From contig CAVNZM010000006.1 of NCBI GenBank assembly GCA_963693365.1, positions 10,912,001 through 10,976,000 of the forward strand: a stretch of DNA of 64,000 nt. Direction: 5' to 3'. A program made the position numbers and the translations under genes. The notes beneath the pieces are model-generated. The model was not told the DNA's origin. It did not search any database and saw nothing but the letters and a program-made list of their open reading frames with translations. Shown piece after piece: positions 42,206-62,441 of this stretch. Position 1 is the first letter of the stretch. The number at the start of each line of letters is the position of its first letter. This DNA comes from Amoebidium appalachense (taxonomy: Eukaryota > Ichthyosporea).

Positions 42206-42408
42206 ACACACAGGCCATTACCCGTGAGATGCGCCTCAACATTGCCCGTGTGCGCAATGCCATCTGCGCCCTCAATGCACAGTTTGTGAGCATCTTCGAC
42301 ACGAGTGTAGTGTACACGTATGAGGCGTCTCTGTCTCACCCCGTTGCAGACATGCTGAAGCCAGAGGTAATGGAGGACATCACACAGGAGGCACGATTGC
42401 TGGCTTAG
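35485..42408 (+). CDS. EXOSC2: Exosome cap subunit RRP4 / EXOSC2
   Basis: RRP4 is a non-catalytic S1/KH cap subunit of the RNA exosome in nucleus and cytoplasm. Nine exons join in phase: 35485-35612, 36746-36847, 37982-38027, 38735-38824, 39486-39551, 40364-40429, 40930-41051, 41518-41581 and 42214-42408 (TAG). They encode 292 residues, about the length of animal RRP4. The N-terminal domain carries LVTPGEVITRDTGYMRGHGT. The S1 domain spans GDVIVGRITEVAQRRWKVDT through LDASLMLSAVNLPG. The KH region carries CGVMVILGNNGYTWIG with its GxxG-type loop GNNG. The C-terminus carries YEASLSHPVADMLKPEVMED. The exon 8 acceptor (41516-41517) has an alternative in-frame AG at 41483-41484. The last acceptor is formed by a (CA)n repeat. 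An AATAAA lies at 42796. Confidence 0.96.
36961..37048. repeat. (CA)n microsatellite in RRP4 intron 2
   Basis: About 88 bp of pure CA repeat starts some 110 bases after the exon 2 donor. Confidence 0.96.
41683..41733. repeat. Long C homopolymer in RRP4 intron 8
   Basis: A run of about 51 C. A second C-rich tract at 42122-42190 is followed by (CA)n that ends in the exon 9 acceptor. Confidence 0.95.
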
Positions 42409-42795
42409 TGCGGCATGGTGGTGGATGGGTGGGTGGTGGGTAGGGGTGTGGGTGGTTGTGTGTGTGTGTGTGTGTGTGTGTGCACGTGTTGTGTGCCCGT
42501 GATTTTTTTTTTTTTGTGTGTGCGGGGGGGGGGGGGGGGGGGGGGGAGATTGGAGTATCATGGAAGACAAAATGCCGTGCATGTGTGTAAGCATCTAAGT
42601 TTTGCGAAATGATGCATAGAGTCCTTTGCGAATGTGTGTGTGCTAGGCTCTGGTGAGACTCGAGCGAATAGTTCAGTGGCAGTTGCACAGATGCTGTATC
42701 CAGTACTTTATTCGAATGTGAATGAATTTCCTGCATACTAACCAAATATGGGCAAGGTGGCTGCCTTAATAATTTAACGCATTTTTGCTATGAGA

Positions 42796-42801
42796 AATAA
42801 A
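42796..42801 (+). promoter_or_regulatory. Poly(A) signal AATAAA downstream of RRP4
   Basis: AATAAA sits about 390 bases after the RRP4 stop codon, in sequence context GAAATAAACAG. Confidence 0.5.
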
Positions 42802-43054
42802 CAGAAACACATTGCTGCCAACGAGTGCACAAACTGTCTTTGACCCATCAGTTGTGTGTGCCACTAAAATCGTAAACTACTTAGCGCATACACACAAATG
42901 CCCAACAAGCACACAGCCCAAACACATACGTACATGCTCACAGGAACCCTTCACACACAAACACTTGGGACTAATTTTAGTATCACGCTCTCAAATGATC
43001 GCGCAGAAAGTCCACAATTTGCGTGAAGCCCTCAACTCAAGCCCTCAACTCAAG

Positions 43055-43091
<37 letters not shown>

Positions 43092-43573
43092 ACCCCACCC
43101 ACCCACCCACCACCACCACTTGGGGTTTCGGCTGTGTTTGTAGGGCATATGTGTGTATGCGTAAAGTACGTGTACAACTTTGGTGAGTCATACTAATTTG
43201 GGGTTTACTACGCTGTTTAAACACAGTATGTACATGGTACGCACACCTGTGTGTACACGTGTGAGGTTGTGCTCAGATTGGATTTGCTTGCATGAAGGTG
43301 TACACTGTTCGTTGTAACAATGAATGGGTTAAAAAAAACCGGCCAAAAAACCCGAATCGAGCCTCGGTTCCAAGTCAACTCCGGATCCTTGAATTTGAAA
43401 GGGCGAGCTCGCGGCCCGCGGATTGCCAGGCGACCGTTGCCGGGATTCAGTGTCCCGCCATCAAGCCCACGCACGGGGAGAGGCTCGGGGCGGGCCTAGT
43501 CGGGGAGGGCAACGAGGGGCCCGTAAGAAGGGGGGGGAACGGCCCCGGGCTGGGGCGCGGGAGGGGGTGGAGG

Positions 43574-43607
<34 letters not shown>

Positions 43608-44455
43608 GGGTTGGTTTCTGGCCCGGTGGACCACTGCGCGTATACGTATGGGCGCGCGCGGCTGGGGCAGACCCGGAGGCTGGAGGGGTGGGGGGAGTTC
43701 TGAGGTTCTATTACTTTCTGGGTCCCGGCCGGGGAAGGGCAGGGGAATGGGGAGAGGGGAGGGGGGGGTGGGAGGGGGGAGGAGGGAGGGGAAAGGGGGG
43801 GAGGGGGGGGGGGGGGGGGGGGGGAGGGGGAGCCGGGAGGAGAGCGCTGGTATTGTAACTATACCTTCCATTCTGAGCGGTGCGCCGTTAGCTACTTTGA
43901 TTGGTTGTCTATGAGCCACCTTGGCTGATTGGCTGGCGCAAAAGACTTGAAGTTTATTGAAAAGAAAGCCATTATTCGGTTATATTCTTGAAAGTTTTTC
44001 CATGAAAATATAGACCCCGTTGTTTATTATTTAATTGGTTTTATAAACCCCATTTGCAAATATCAACGTTTTTGATTTCCCAAACATTTAGCTCGAAAAT
44101 GAAGTATAGGCAACTCGTGTGGTGCGCTGCCTCATGCATCATATGAGCTCAAGTTTCAAACTTTCAACCCGTCCTGCACAGTGCAAGGTGACAACAGAAA
44201 AAGAAGGATAAGTGGCTGCATGACATGGTGTTAGTAAGGTAGAAAACAGAGCAATATTTTAGAAGGGAAAGAATAGCTATGTGGTAATCCACATATGTAG
44301 GGAAGGCGAGCAGATCGATTTGCATTCATCTGATCGATAGTATCTCTCGCACATGAACACACCACCAAATAAAGTAGACGAGCTAGGCACACGTGTCTAC
44401 CTTTGAAACCAGCCACTGCATAAGGTGACGAGGCATAGGCCCAAGAAGTTTGAAG
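42802..44455. other. Intergenic, RRP4 to AKT; no gene recognised
   Basis: There is a poly-C run at 43055-43091 after a doubled CTCAAGCCCTCAA segment. A GC-rich section at 43380-43850 has G runs at 43579-43606 and 43800-43823. A more AT-rich part follows before the AKT start. Open frames here are Gly/Arg- or Pro-rich shadows. Confidence 0.6.
43899..43938 (-). promoter_or_regulatory. Two inverted CCAAT boxes upstream of AKT
   Basis: GATTGGTTGTC begins at 43899 and GATTGGCTGGCG spans 43927-43938, about 520-560 bases before the AKT start codon. The same two strings recur at 57935 and 57543-57554 near the PDZ gene. They are consistent with NF-Y-type sites. Confidence 0.5.
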
Positions 44456-52605
<8,150 letters not shown>

Positions 52606-52774
52606 GTCGCTGTACTATAACATACCCAATCGGCTGCACGGGCACTCCAGGGCCCAACACCTACCTAAATCCACAACCGCAATGCGCTCAAGTTTCCACA
52701 CACGCACGCAAACACAGCCAAAATTACTCCCACCCTCATGGTATCAGCGCCTGTACGTGCTCGGGGGGAGGGCT

Positions 52775-52807
<33 letters not shown>

Positions 52808-53944
52808 TTTCAATCGGCTGACACGTGGCGAGTGGATAGATAAGAGCACTTAAACTTAATGACCAGCATACAGGATTGGCTGGGCGCTTAGAAGGCCAGT
52901 CTGAATGAATGGGAGAGGGGTGTCGGGGCATTTTATATTACCACGTATCAAAACAATGACTGTTGGGGAGGCAGATATGCGCAGAGATGGATTTCTAACG
53001 GCGTCGACCAATCATGCGCAGGAGTTTGAGTACATCCCTGGCGCCTGATTGGCTACTGCCAACACCAATGCTGTGCCCAGTGCCAAGGTCATAGGCCGTG
53101 GGTGGTGGTCTTGAAATTTTCTTCTGGCCCAGGGCTTTTTTCCTTCCCCCGGGTTTTATCTTTTTTTTGAAAGAATAGGATTTTGTTTTGTTTTCCGAGT
53201 AATTTCTTTAAGTATGTTATTAATTTTTCAAGTAGTTCTAAATTGTACTTGCTTTTCGAAGGGGAGAGGGGGGGGAGGAAGGGAAATAATAATTAGTAGC
53301 TTAGATGGCTTTTTAGCCACATTAGCGGCCATTTGGCGCATGTAACTTAGTATGTAGGAGCAGGCCAGGGGCCTATGGCACACAGTAGCCATCCCCTGTC
53401 TGTGAAGGTGGCTAATGAGGGTGCACCACAACCAGCTGAGGTGCCTGTGAACACGATCAGGGCACACATGTCTCCCGTGTCAGGTGCATGAACATTTGTA
53501 GCCCCCCCCCCCCCCCCCTTCTTTCCCCCCCCCCCCCCCCCTTCTTTCCCCCCCCCCCCCCCCCCCCACCTGGTTGCTCTGTGTCGTGCATCTGTAAGCA
53601 CACGCGTTTGTCGCTGCACTGCATTAGTTTGCACACACATCTTCACCGTTTTGCTCACCTTGCTTGCATAAGCAACCCTGCTCGTCTTTGATCAAGACGG
53701 GTTGACCCACCCAAGTTCAGTTGATGCTGCTGTCTGAGTTGGAGCGTCGTATATACGCGGGCTAAGGGGTCGAAACTCAGACGCAATTGATGACTTGGGC
53801 CCTCCCTGAGGATGGGCTCTGCTTATGACGCATACTGTGCGCATGGCTGATGCTGCATAGTTGAATGTTTGCCTTTGCATGTGTCCTGCACCATGCTTCT
53901 CATCGTGTATGCGTACTTCGTACTGTGTTCCGCATTCAAACCCC

Positions 53945-53975
<31 letters not shown>

Positions 53976-55698
53976 AAAAAAAAAAAAAAAAAAGCCAGAC
54001 CGATTATAACGACAAATCATGCACGACAACTTGGGTAAAATGTATAAACCGGCTTCACGGTGTACACGTGCAGCTAGGCACCGTGCAGGTGAACAACACA
54101 CCACAAGGTTCTCAGAACTGTGGACATGCAGTGCTTCAATATGATGATATTATGCTGAGAGAAGTTCACCGGATACCCAACGAGATGTAGCAATTGCTGG
54201 CCCCCATAGTTGAGCTCATACGTGCAGCTTTTAGCAACGGTTACGGTAGAATTCTCGTTTTTGGTATACTCGTTAGATATCCGGTGAAGCTACCTCAGCA
54301 ACTATCTCGTTGTGTCTATGGCAACTGTACTGTGTATCCATTCTTAGCCCTGTCTGATGCCCCGATCAAAATAAAATCCATTGACAACGAGGATTCTACC
54401 ATAAGGCTGCCAAAAGCTGCATGTATGAGCTCAACAACGGAGCTCAACAATTGCTAAATTGTTAGCCATGCAAGAGTAAATTGCACAGAAAAAAAAAATC
54501 TGGAAATTTGGTGGGACGGATTCGAGAAGATATCAAAATGCATGTGCAGGAAATAAGGTGGTGGCTCTCGCCGAGGCTGTCGTTGTGTGTGTGTATGTGT
54601 GGCAGGTGTGTGGGGTGCCACTATGGGTGTGGGTGTGTGTATGTGTGGGGCCAGGGGAGGGGGGTCAAACCTAAATTCACATGTGCACACGACACATATT
54701 CTGCCTCTTTCTCTCGCCGTGTCTCCTTGTTTACAGCGGCACATGTATCCACCAATTACACAACCAAAAATCCGAGTTATCCAGTTAATAATAACATAGC
54801 ACAAGGTTAGAACCAGTCTAACCCACTCATTGTATACATAAGTACACAAAGATTAGATACCACAATATCGCATAAACACAATGCATATTTGTTTAATTCG
54901 ACAGATCTATAATTCGTGAGCATATAATAAAAGCAGCAGTTCAACAGCACTGTAATGTCGTATTGGTTCGGCCATTTTTGCCCGCGGTACATAGTTTGCA
55001 CCAACGCCAAGAAAACACGTGATACATTCAAAACGGGCATAGTATCTAATAGTGATTCATGTTCTCGCTCAAAAACAGGCAATGATACGGAATATTGGTG
55101 GGAAACAGAATATTATAACTTTGGTTGAAAACAGGGCTCAATACGAGATCTTTGTTGGAACATGGGATGATACGAAATCTTGGCTGAAAAAACGGCATTT
55201 AGCATAACATACGTGGGTGTCAGTTTCGAACCAAACGACAGAAGTGTTGACAAAAGGCTTCTTCGAAGACCACACATACATACGAAAAATAACGTGAAAA
55301 AGTTGAAGGGGCAAGGGGGATTAAATCAACTACCGCTTCTCCCATTTTAGCGTCTGCGCCCTGAGCACCCGAGAGCCACATTTCTCAGATGCGTCTCACC
55401 AATCAAGAGACGGCATCAAATTGTGTCACATGCCGATGTCGACATACGACAGAGCCAGCTTCACTTGCATGGCCTTTTGCCGGGTGACTAAACGGTGGCA
55501 TGGAAATTGTGCACAGAATGACGTCACCAATGTGGCTCGCTGCTGCAGCGGCTAAAATGGAAGTAGCGGTGGTTGCTTTAAGGCCCAACATGACGTGCTT
55601 CTAAAGCCGCTCACTTCTATATGCATATGTGAAATTCTCGAGTGTGCATACACGAACTTGCAAGGACCCCCCTCCCCCCCCCCTCCCCGTTGGCCGCC
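52606..55698. other. Intergenic, AKT to PDZ gene; no firm gene
   Basis: Contents are a G run at 52777-52805, ATTGG/CCAAT motifs at about 52873, 53010 and 53047, and a doubled poly-C/TTCTTT unit at 53502-53567. A C-run plus A-run lies at 53941-53993, followed by an unassigned open stretch. 54800-55600 is AT-rich unique DNA in which no coding exon was recognised. Confidence 0.55.
54001..54190 (+). pseudogene. Possible Ulp1 (C48) protease-like fragment
   Basis: An open stretch just after a C-run/A-run encodes VNNTPQGSQNCGHAVLQYDD, resembling the Q-x5-CG-x-x-L catalytic-Cys region of Ulp1-type cysteine proteases often carried by DNA transposons. It stops at 54188-54190. A different frame is open to 54457 but is not recognisable. 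No His or Asp motif could be placed, so this is a weak call. Confidence 0.22.
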
Positions 55699-56090
55699 CT
55701 ATTTACTCCATCTTCGCAAATACTCCTTTCTCATTTCTGCCGCAAGCCAATAGGGCACACACGTGAGCGTGACCCTCCCCATCAGCAGAAGTCTCTTGCG
55801 CACCTTCCTTTCAATGTCTGCGTCACTCCTCAACAGAACATTCACCCCGTTGATGCGGATGATTGCGTCTCGCAGGCGTAGGCCTGCTACGTCACCACCA
55901 CCCTCCGGGCAGATTTCTTTGATCTGCATGCAGATGTGTTAGGGCATCACGAGCTTAGTGCGCCTCGAGTGTGCCATTGTATCCAAAACAAAAAAACGGG
56001 AAAGAGTCATCCGTGAGTAATGCTTTGGTGACATGTCGCGCTGCCCATGTGCACTTGAATTCAAGTGTGCAGGTGCCGTGAAGGGGGGAA

Positions 56091-56135
<45 letters not shown>

Positions 56136-57330
56136 GGGGAGGATGTACCGACCACCCGCACAACCTCAGAATAAAGCACACAGCACACCAAATGGAGCAA
56201 CGCAAGCACATAGTAGTGCACTAGTGACGTTTGTGAGAGGTTCCAAACCACAGGGGCTGATGCCAGTAACCAACTGGCATCAAGAACAAAGCTCGAGATA
56301 AAAAAGTGAGATATCAAGAACAACTCGAGATAAAACAGTAAGAGGTCGATCGATGGGCAGAAGGTTGCAAGAAAAAGAAATTCCAAAAAAACTTGCGCGT
56401 CCTTCCACGACACCACCTGCTTGTCCAAAATCTCTCCCCTCATCCCGCATGCGACAAAAAATTGACCATATCCACACGACTCACCTCGCTCTTTTCGTAG
56501 ACCATAACGGGTCCCTTTCTGGCCCTCTCCTGCCTTGTGTAGCCCGCCCTCCTGACCACACACACCCGGTTGAGCGGCACATCCACCACCGTCATTTTTA
56601 TCTTATCTGCCGTTCTCAACATCTCCAAAAATAACTGTGCCATCTGCTCATACGGAGTCGTCTCTACACCATTCACCATGTCTATTTTGTCTCCCGGACG
56701 CATACCCAGTCCCCAGGCCACGCTGTCCTTGGCCACATATGTGACGTAGACGCTGTGGCCGGCCTGCACCAGACTGGTGCCGAAGGGCACATCAAGTGCA
56801 CGGGCCTGCAGCTTTATGATGCGCTTGAGCCCGCAGCCAGCATTGAGTGCGGCCACGTGTGCGTTTGGGTATGTGGCAGCCAGCCCGCCTGCATACGGGT
56901 CTGCCGGCATATTGCCGGGGCCAATGTGTGACCGGCGCCTCTTTGGGCTTCGTGCCGTAGAGTGCGCCGTGCGCACGAGTGGGTCGGGGTCAGGAGGCAC
57001 GCATACGGTCAGCGCCACGCTGTTGGTGCGCTCCTGCCGCGAACATAGCGTCTCGGAGGAGCCGGCCCCGGAGTGTCTTCGTGGAGCCAAGTGGAAGGGG
57101 GATGTGCTGTTGGTCAGGGTGGGGAGTGAGCGCACACCAATGGTGGGCGGCACACCCTCGGTCTCCGTGTCTGTCTGCGTGATATCCCCCCCACTGCTGA
57201 CGTTAGACACGCACCCACTCTCCGTGTCCTCGAGTGCGTGTGCAAGCACCACCGGCACACGGAGTGTCACCCCCGTGACGGGCTGGCCCATGGGGAGGGG
57301 TGACCCGCCCGGCCTCGCTAAGGCCAACAT
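55699..57330 (-). CDS. Two-PDZ-domain protein of unknown function
   Basis: Two exons join in phase 0: 57330-56485 and 55923-55699 (TAG), giving 356 residues. Residues 1-125 are low complexity. A basic patch SPKRRRSH at 128-135 could be a nuclear-localisation signal. PDZ1 spans roughly 171-253 with SVAWGLGMRPGDKIDMVNGV, matching the GL-x-x-GD-x-I-x-x-(V/I)NG core. PDZ2 starts near 273 and carries IKEICPEGGGDVAGLRLRDA then IIRINGVNVL. Its N-terminal carboxylate-binding strand looks short, so an unseen small exon in the 561-base intron is possible. The start at 57330 is the first true ATG in the open frame. There is no membrane segment or catalytic domain. It could be a scaffold, but the orthologue was not identified. 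Confidence 0.75.
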
Positions 57331-58048
57331 AGCTGTCAAGTGAAAGGATGTGTGCGTGTGCTTGAGAGTCAATGAAAAAGCAGCTGCTAGTAACTTAGCT
57401 GCCACTTGTGTCGATGTTTCACTGAACAAAGTCAAACTTTCTTCGTGCCAACGGTTGGACCAAACCACAACTGATAAAAGAGAACAATGTGTGGAGAAAC
57501 CCTCTTTTTATACCTGATTGTTCTGAGCCGCCATGTTGATCTGATTGGCTGGCGACAACCCAAAGGGGCAAATATTTATATAAACCAGTGCTGTGGTGTG
57601 TGGCTATGGTGAGACAGTACTCGTTCAATTACAAAATAAATCATCATATACATAGAGCTTCAAAGTATTAAAGCTGCATGATTTTTGAGAGCTTTTTTCA
57701 TTAGAGTGAGTAATAAGTCATCATGCTCACGGTGCTCCCACGCAGGTGAGTTGACCTTACCGCGGAAGATCAGTGGGAAGATCCGGGGGCTCAGTCAGTT
57801 GAAAAACTGACGGTACTGCTGGAGGAATGCATCAAGCAAATGATCATTTAATGATGACTGCAGTATAGTCATATAAAGTAGCCAAATAGCTATTTCAATT
57901 GGGTCAAAAACTTTGAGCTCCAAAATCGATTGTTGATTGGTTGTCATAACCAACTCTGCGCAAGATGTCCTGATTGGACGAAGTTTATTTGGTGCTGTTT
58001 TATTGGCTGGACAAAATATATCATGTTGATAGACCAATTTAGATTTAC
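57331..58048 (-). promoter_or_regulatory. Upstream region of the PDZ gene with repeated GATTGG boxes
   Basis: GATTGGCTGGCG at 57543-57554 lies about 213 bases upstream of the PDZ start. Further GATTGG copies occur at 57935-57940 (in GATTGGTTGTC) and 57971-57976, and ATTGGCTGG follows at 58001. The 12-mer is identical to the one upstream of AKT. Confidence 0.5.
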
Positions 58049-58597
58049 TGGTTCGATTCGTGTGAAAAGCCAGAATGCCAGATTGCCAGAATGCCAGAAT
58101 TTTGATGGCATTCCAGAAAGGCTAGATTTCGGTCCGGTTCTTGTAGAGCTAAAATCTAGCTTTTTGGGTCAAGAAGGCACTTGCCATTTTGCGCGGTAAT
58201 AGAATATCTTGGCTTATCTTAATGAACAATAATAGTTTTGAAATATTATTTAAATAATTTTTATTTTGTTAAATGGGCATTTATTACCAAGTTTTATGCA
58301 TTTTTGAAAAGCTATTTCCCAAATACTAATAAGGCAAAACGCCTAGGATTGGATACGAACTTTATATGGTGCTGGCGTGGCCAATCGTAAGGCGCAGGGT
58401 CAATCTGGCAATCTGGAAAGGGGGGGGGGGGGGGTCGCCAGATTCTGGAATCTGGAAGAGGGGTCAAATTGAATCTGGCATTAAAATTTTGTTTAAAATT
58501 TACGTTCCGATTCGATTGATCGACGAATAACCATTTTTGGCGAGGCGGTTTTTAATCTGGCAATCTGGCAATCTGGCTTTTGACACGAATCGAACCA
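58049..58597. mobile_element. Small element with terminal inverted repeats (~549 bp)
   Basis: The left end starts TGGTTCGATTCGTGTGAAAA and the right end is its near-perfect complement, ending CACGAATCGAACCA. Next to each terminal repeat are reiterated CCAGA(T/A)TGCCAGA units, complementary between the ends (TCTGGCAATCTGG). The interior is AT-rich with one G run at 58420-58433 and no coding potential. A clear target duplication could not be defined. It is best read as a MITE; otherwise it is a long hairpin. Confidence 0.7.
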
Positions 58598-60314
58598 CTA
58601 ATTGAGAATCTCGATGTGTTTGCTTCGCCCTAGGGAGATCCAGCCAGCCGAACTGGCGAAATGAAGGCAGGGCTGAGTGATCGGCGGTCATATTCCAAAT
58701 CCTGCTTATAATGCTTAAAATCAATAATTTGAATAGAAAAGGGATTTTGCTCCAATAATAAATAACTTGATAAACAAAGCGACAAGCAATTCTTGTATAA
58801 GCAACATGGGGTGTCAGGCGCTTATTTCGTAGCGAGAACAGGCAAAAACCATAATTTCATCACAGACGATCGACCTCGAGGCAAGGTGGTAAGAGGATGA
58901 TGCAAGACGGGTTTTGATGATTTTAGCGATGTAGGCGTTGTCGGAGCACCCCGACTGCTCATATCATTTTTGCGCGCCTTTTTATTTTCCTAAAACTTTT
59001 TCTTATGGACGAAAACCAAACCACTTTTTAAGTAAAATCGGGGCCTAACTGCTTTTGAGAGGCTGTCGGTCTGAGATTTTGGCCTGTCACCGCCTGAGCG
59101 GCCCTTGCCTTGGCCCTTACTTTTGGCGCAACCAATCACAAGATTCGAATTGTTCCGGTGAGCCATATAAGGTTAGGAAGAATTTGAAAAAAAATAATTT
59201 CTAAACCGGTCTATAACGCAACAAAGTTGCGGTGTCGGCACTGCTCTGCAGGTGTCGGCCAGTTCCCACCACGTAGATGTGTGCACGTATATACAGTAAT
59301 GGCATTGCAAAAAAGAGTTACGTTCTTTCAGCACATACGCAATGGGCCTCTTGTGGACATAAACACCACACATCTCCACGGAGACCAAAGCCCAGGCTGC
59401 CCAGCTGCAGTGAGTCTGGAATGCGGAAGGCTCACGCATTCGGCATTCCTTGACCGTTGTGGCTAGTCGGCCCAGCAGAGACACGCAGTGCATGCCACAT
59501 GGCGACACAGACCTCTACTGTAGACAGGCGACACAACAAAGCGTGAATGCAAATTGCCACAGCGCACCAACCAGCCACGGGGCTATCGGGCCACCCCCGG
59601 GCCCAGATACATGTACACTGCATGTGTACCACTATGATCAAGTGCATCGATGCACACGTGACGTGATTCACCCGGCCGCGGACCACATGCACGGCAATCC
59701 ATCCGAGACACGTGCACGACACTCCTACGACTCGTGCCGAACAACGTGCCTAACAGTGCCAGCGGTCACGTGCACATCCCAGGGCGTGCCGCAGGTTCAG
59801 GGCAGGCTGACGTCGACGTCACATGTGACATGGCGTCAACTGTGAAATACCCAGCCCACGACTGCACACGAGTGTGCGGCATGCCGTGGCAGTGAGCCTG
59901 GGCCGTGAGAGTTTCCACACCTTGCCACTGTAGCCTGCCGGCCTATCACTCCAGAGCGCATCCGGTGGGCCACCGGCGCCACCCAACGAGAGTTATCACA
60001 AGGAGGAAGGACAATTGCAACTGATTTGGAGGCGCAGGCTGAAGCAGTAGTATTACCATGGATAGTGTCTCCTCGACGTTCCCTGCCCAGGGACAACATG
60101 GTTCACAATCATGATAGCTATGATAGCCATGGAACTGATCATGAGTCCTCAGATTACAGCAGTAATAAATACATTGAAGATCGATATCATGAATAGTGGC
60201 ACGGAAGTACTTACAACGGTCTTTGATCATGCGAGGCTGTGGTGGTGGTGGTGATGGTGGTTAATGAACGGTGGTGGTGGTAGGTGGTGGTGGTGAGGGG
60301 GGAGGGGGGGGGGG

Positions 60315-60350
<36 letters not shown>

Positions 60351-60712
60351 CGGGAGGGGGAAGGCAAGACCAGTGTACATATTATGCACACTTTACAATA
60401 AACGGCGTCTGCGGCTAGTGCCATGGGGGAACTAGTACTTGCCCATTGGAGGGAGGCTAGCCAGGGGGGGGGGGGGGGGGGGGGTGGGTGGCCAATATTG
60501 AAGGGGGGGGGGGGGGGGGGGGAGGGTTCGAGAATGTAGCTGTAAGCTGAGCTGGCTAGGGTTACTAAATTATCAAGACACAGGGGCAGGCGATGAACAG
60601 GTGAGCTCGGAGCAGGCGACTCAGAAAGGAGTGAACATGTGGCGTAGTCACTGAATTGTGGTACATCAGAGGCCCCAGAATGTGCAGGCCTTAAATTAAT
60701 AATATCATTGCG

Positions 60713-60765
<53 letters not shown>

Positions 60766-61279
60766 CGTGTGTACATGTGTGGTGTGTGTGCGTGCACGTT
60801 TGTGTGTGTGGTCACGGTTATCATGCACTTGGTTCAGAGTGGTATCAATCTTTTCCAATTCGGGGCACTACAGTGAGCATGATCATGATTTGTTCAATGG
60901 CTCGTCTTCTTTTTCGTTCTCAGTTTTATTTTTCTATTTTTGTTTTCCCGTGGGAGTGTTGTGTGAGTTCGTGACTCTCGCGTGTGTGCGACTGGGGAGG
61001 GCAGAGAGGAGTCTGACTATATTTCAGTATGCAACCCGCTATGCGGGTGCCATTGAACATATTAATCCAGCCAGTCTATTTTTTTAATATCCAACCATAT
61101 GAGGTGCGCTGTGCAATTGAAGTAGACCAACCTTGGCCAGCTAATTCGACGTTTATTGTATTAATTTTTCTAGAATGCTGATAACAACCTATATTGCCAC
61201 ATATGGCTATAATAAGGACCTATTACTACGATAATACTATCTTCCTATTGAATCGTTTGGCTATGTCGCTTCTGCCCTG
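58598..61279. other. No gene recognised; GGT repeats and G runs
   Basis: 58598-59200 is moderately AT-rich unique DNA. 59580-59870 is GC-rich with three CACGTG hexamers. 60237-60350 is a (GGT)n block passing into a ~40-base G run. Further G runs are at 60464-60523 and (GT)n at 60714-60760. The open frame at 59450-59845 has no recognisable motif. Confidence 0.6.
61152..61157 (-). promoter_or_regulatory. Poly(A) signal AATAAA for the kleisin gene
   Basis: TTTATT on the plus strand reads AATAAA on the minus strand, about 125 bases after the kleisin stop codon. Confidence 0.5.
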
Positions 61280-61702
61280 CTAGCGGGTGCGCTTGGGGCC
61301 AGTGCCGAAGGTGATGCGGATGTCGTCATAGGGCTCATCTTGCTGCACACGCAGGTAGTTGGTGGATGCAAGCACCAGCACCTGTGTGGGTGGGTGGGTG
61401 TGTGGGTGTGTGGGAGGGGGGGGGGGTTTAGCTTTGGGTTGCACTACATAACCCATATTGTTAACAAGTCAATATCATCAAAACCCCCTTCTCCTCCATT
61501 CCCCCCCCCCCCCCCCCCCCCCTCCCCACCAGGGCTAAAATTTGAATCCCAGTCAAGGGGAAGGCGAGAGGAAAATGAACGCATGAAACTCGTTCTTCGG
61601 ACAATAATATCACCGCGACACATATATATGCACACCTGTGCATGGTGGGCTGGCCAGGGGGAGGGCTCAGGGCAGGTGGCGGAGGTGCAGGTGGGAGGGG
61701 GA

Positions 61703-61740
<38 letters not shown>

Positions 61741-61847
61741 GGCACCTGGAACAGGGCACGGGCAGCAACAATGCGGGGCTCACGTGGGGGTGCAATGGAT
61801 GAGAATGACACACTCCCATCGGCCGTCTGGTGCTTGCTCAGGTAGCT

Positions 61848-61882
<35 letters not shown>

Positions 61883-62348
61883 CTGTTAGGGAGGATAGTG
61901 CAGAGTGCATGTGTGCAGTCTGGGTAGGGGGCATGCGGACTGAGGATAAGACCATGAAGATGTCACCGTAGAGACGAGGTGAATAGTAGCCTGGGTGTGT
62001 AGGTATGATGTGGCCCTGCCTGGCCAATTGCAGATTGGCTACGGCCTGGCATCCATACACCGCCTCCCCCCCCTCCTCTTTGCCCCGCCCCTTTCCTCTC
62101 CTCGGCTCTCCCCAATGCCATGCACACAGTACCTGTAGAAGTAACCACTCTCCCTCCCCCCCTCTCCCCTCTCCCCTCTACACACACACACACAAACACA
62201 CACTCTTGCCCACCTTCCCACATCTTCCCACATGCACACATTACCAACGGCCATTTATTCCCCCCCCCCCCACCCCCCCCCTCCCCTTCCCCCACTTCTG
62301 CACAAAATCCCAACCCCAACTTACCTGGCACAAAGACTCTCACTTGAA

Positions 62349-62393
<45 letters not shown>

Positions 62394-62409
62394 ACCTCCC
62401 CCCCCCCCC

Positions 62410-62441
<32 letters not shown>

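Noticed and set aside
59450-59845. 131-codon plus-strand open frame
   Set aside because: No recognisable domain; Cys/His/Thr content follows from ACGTG-rich DNA, and no splice or conservation support can be seen.
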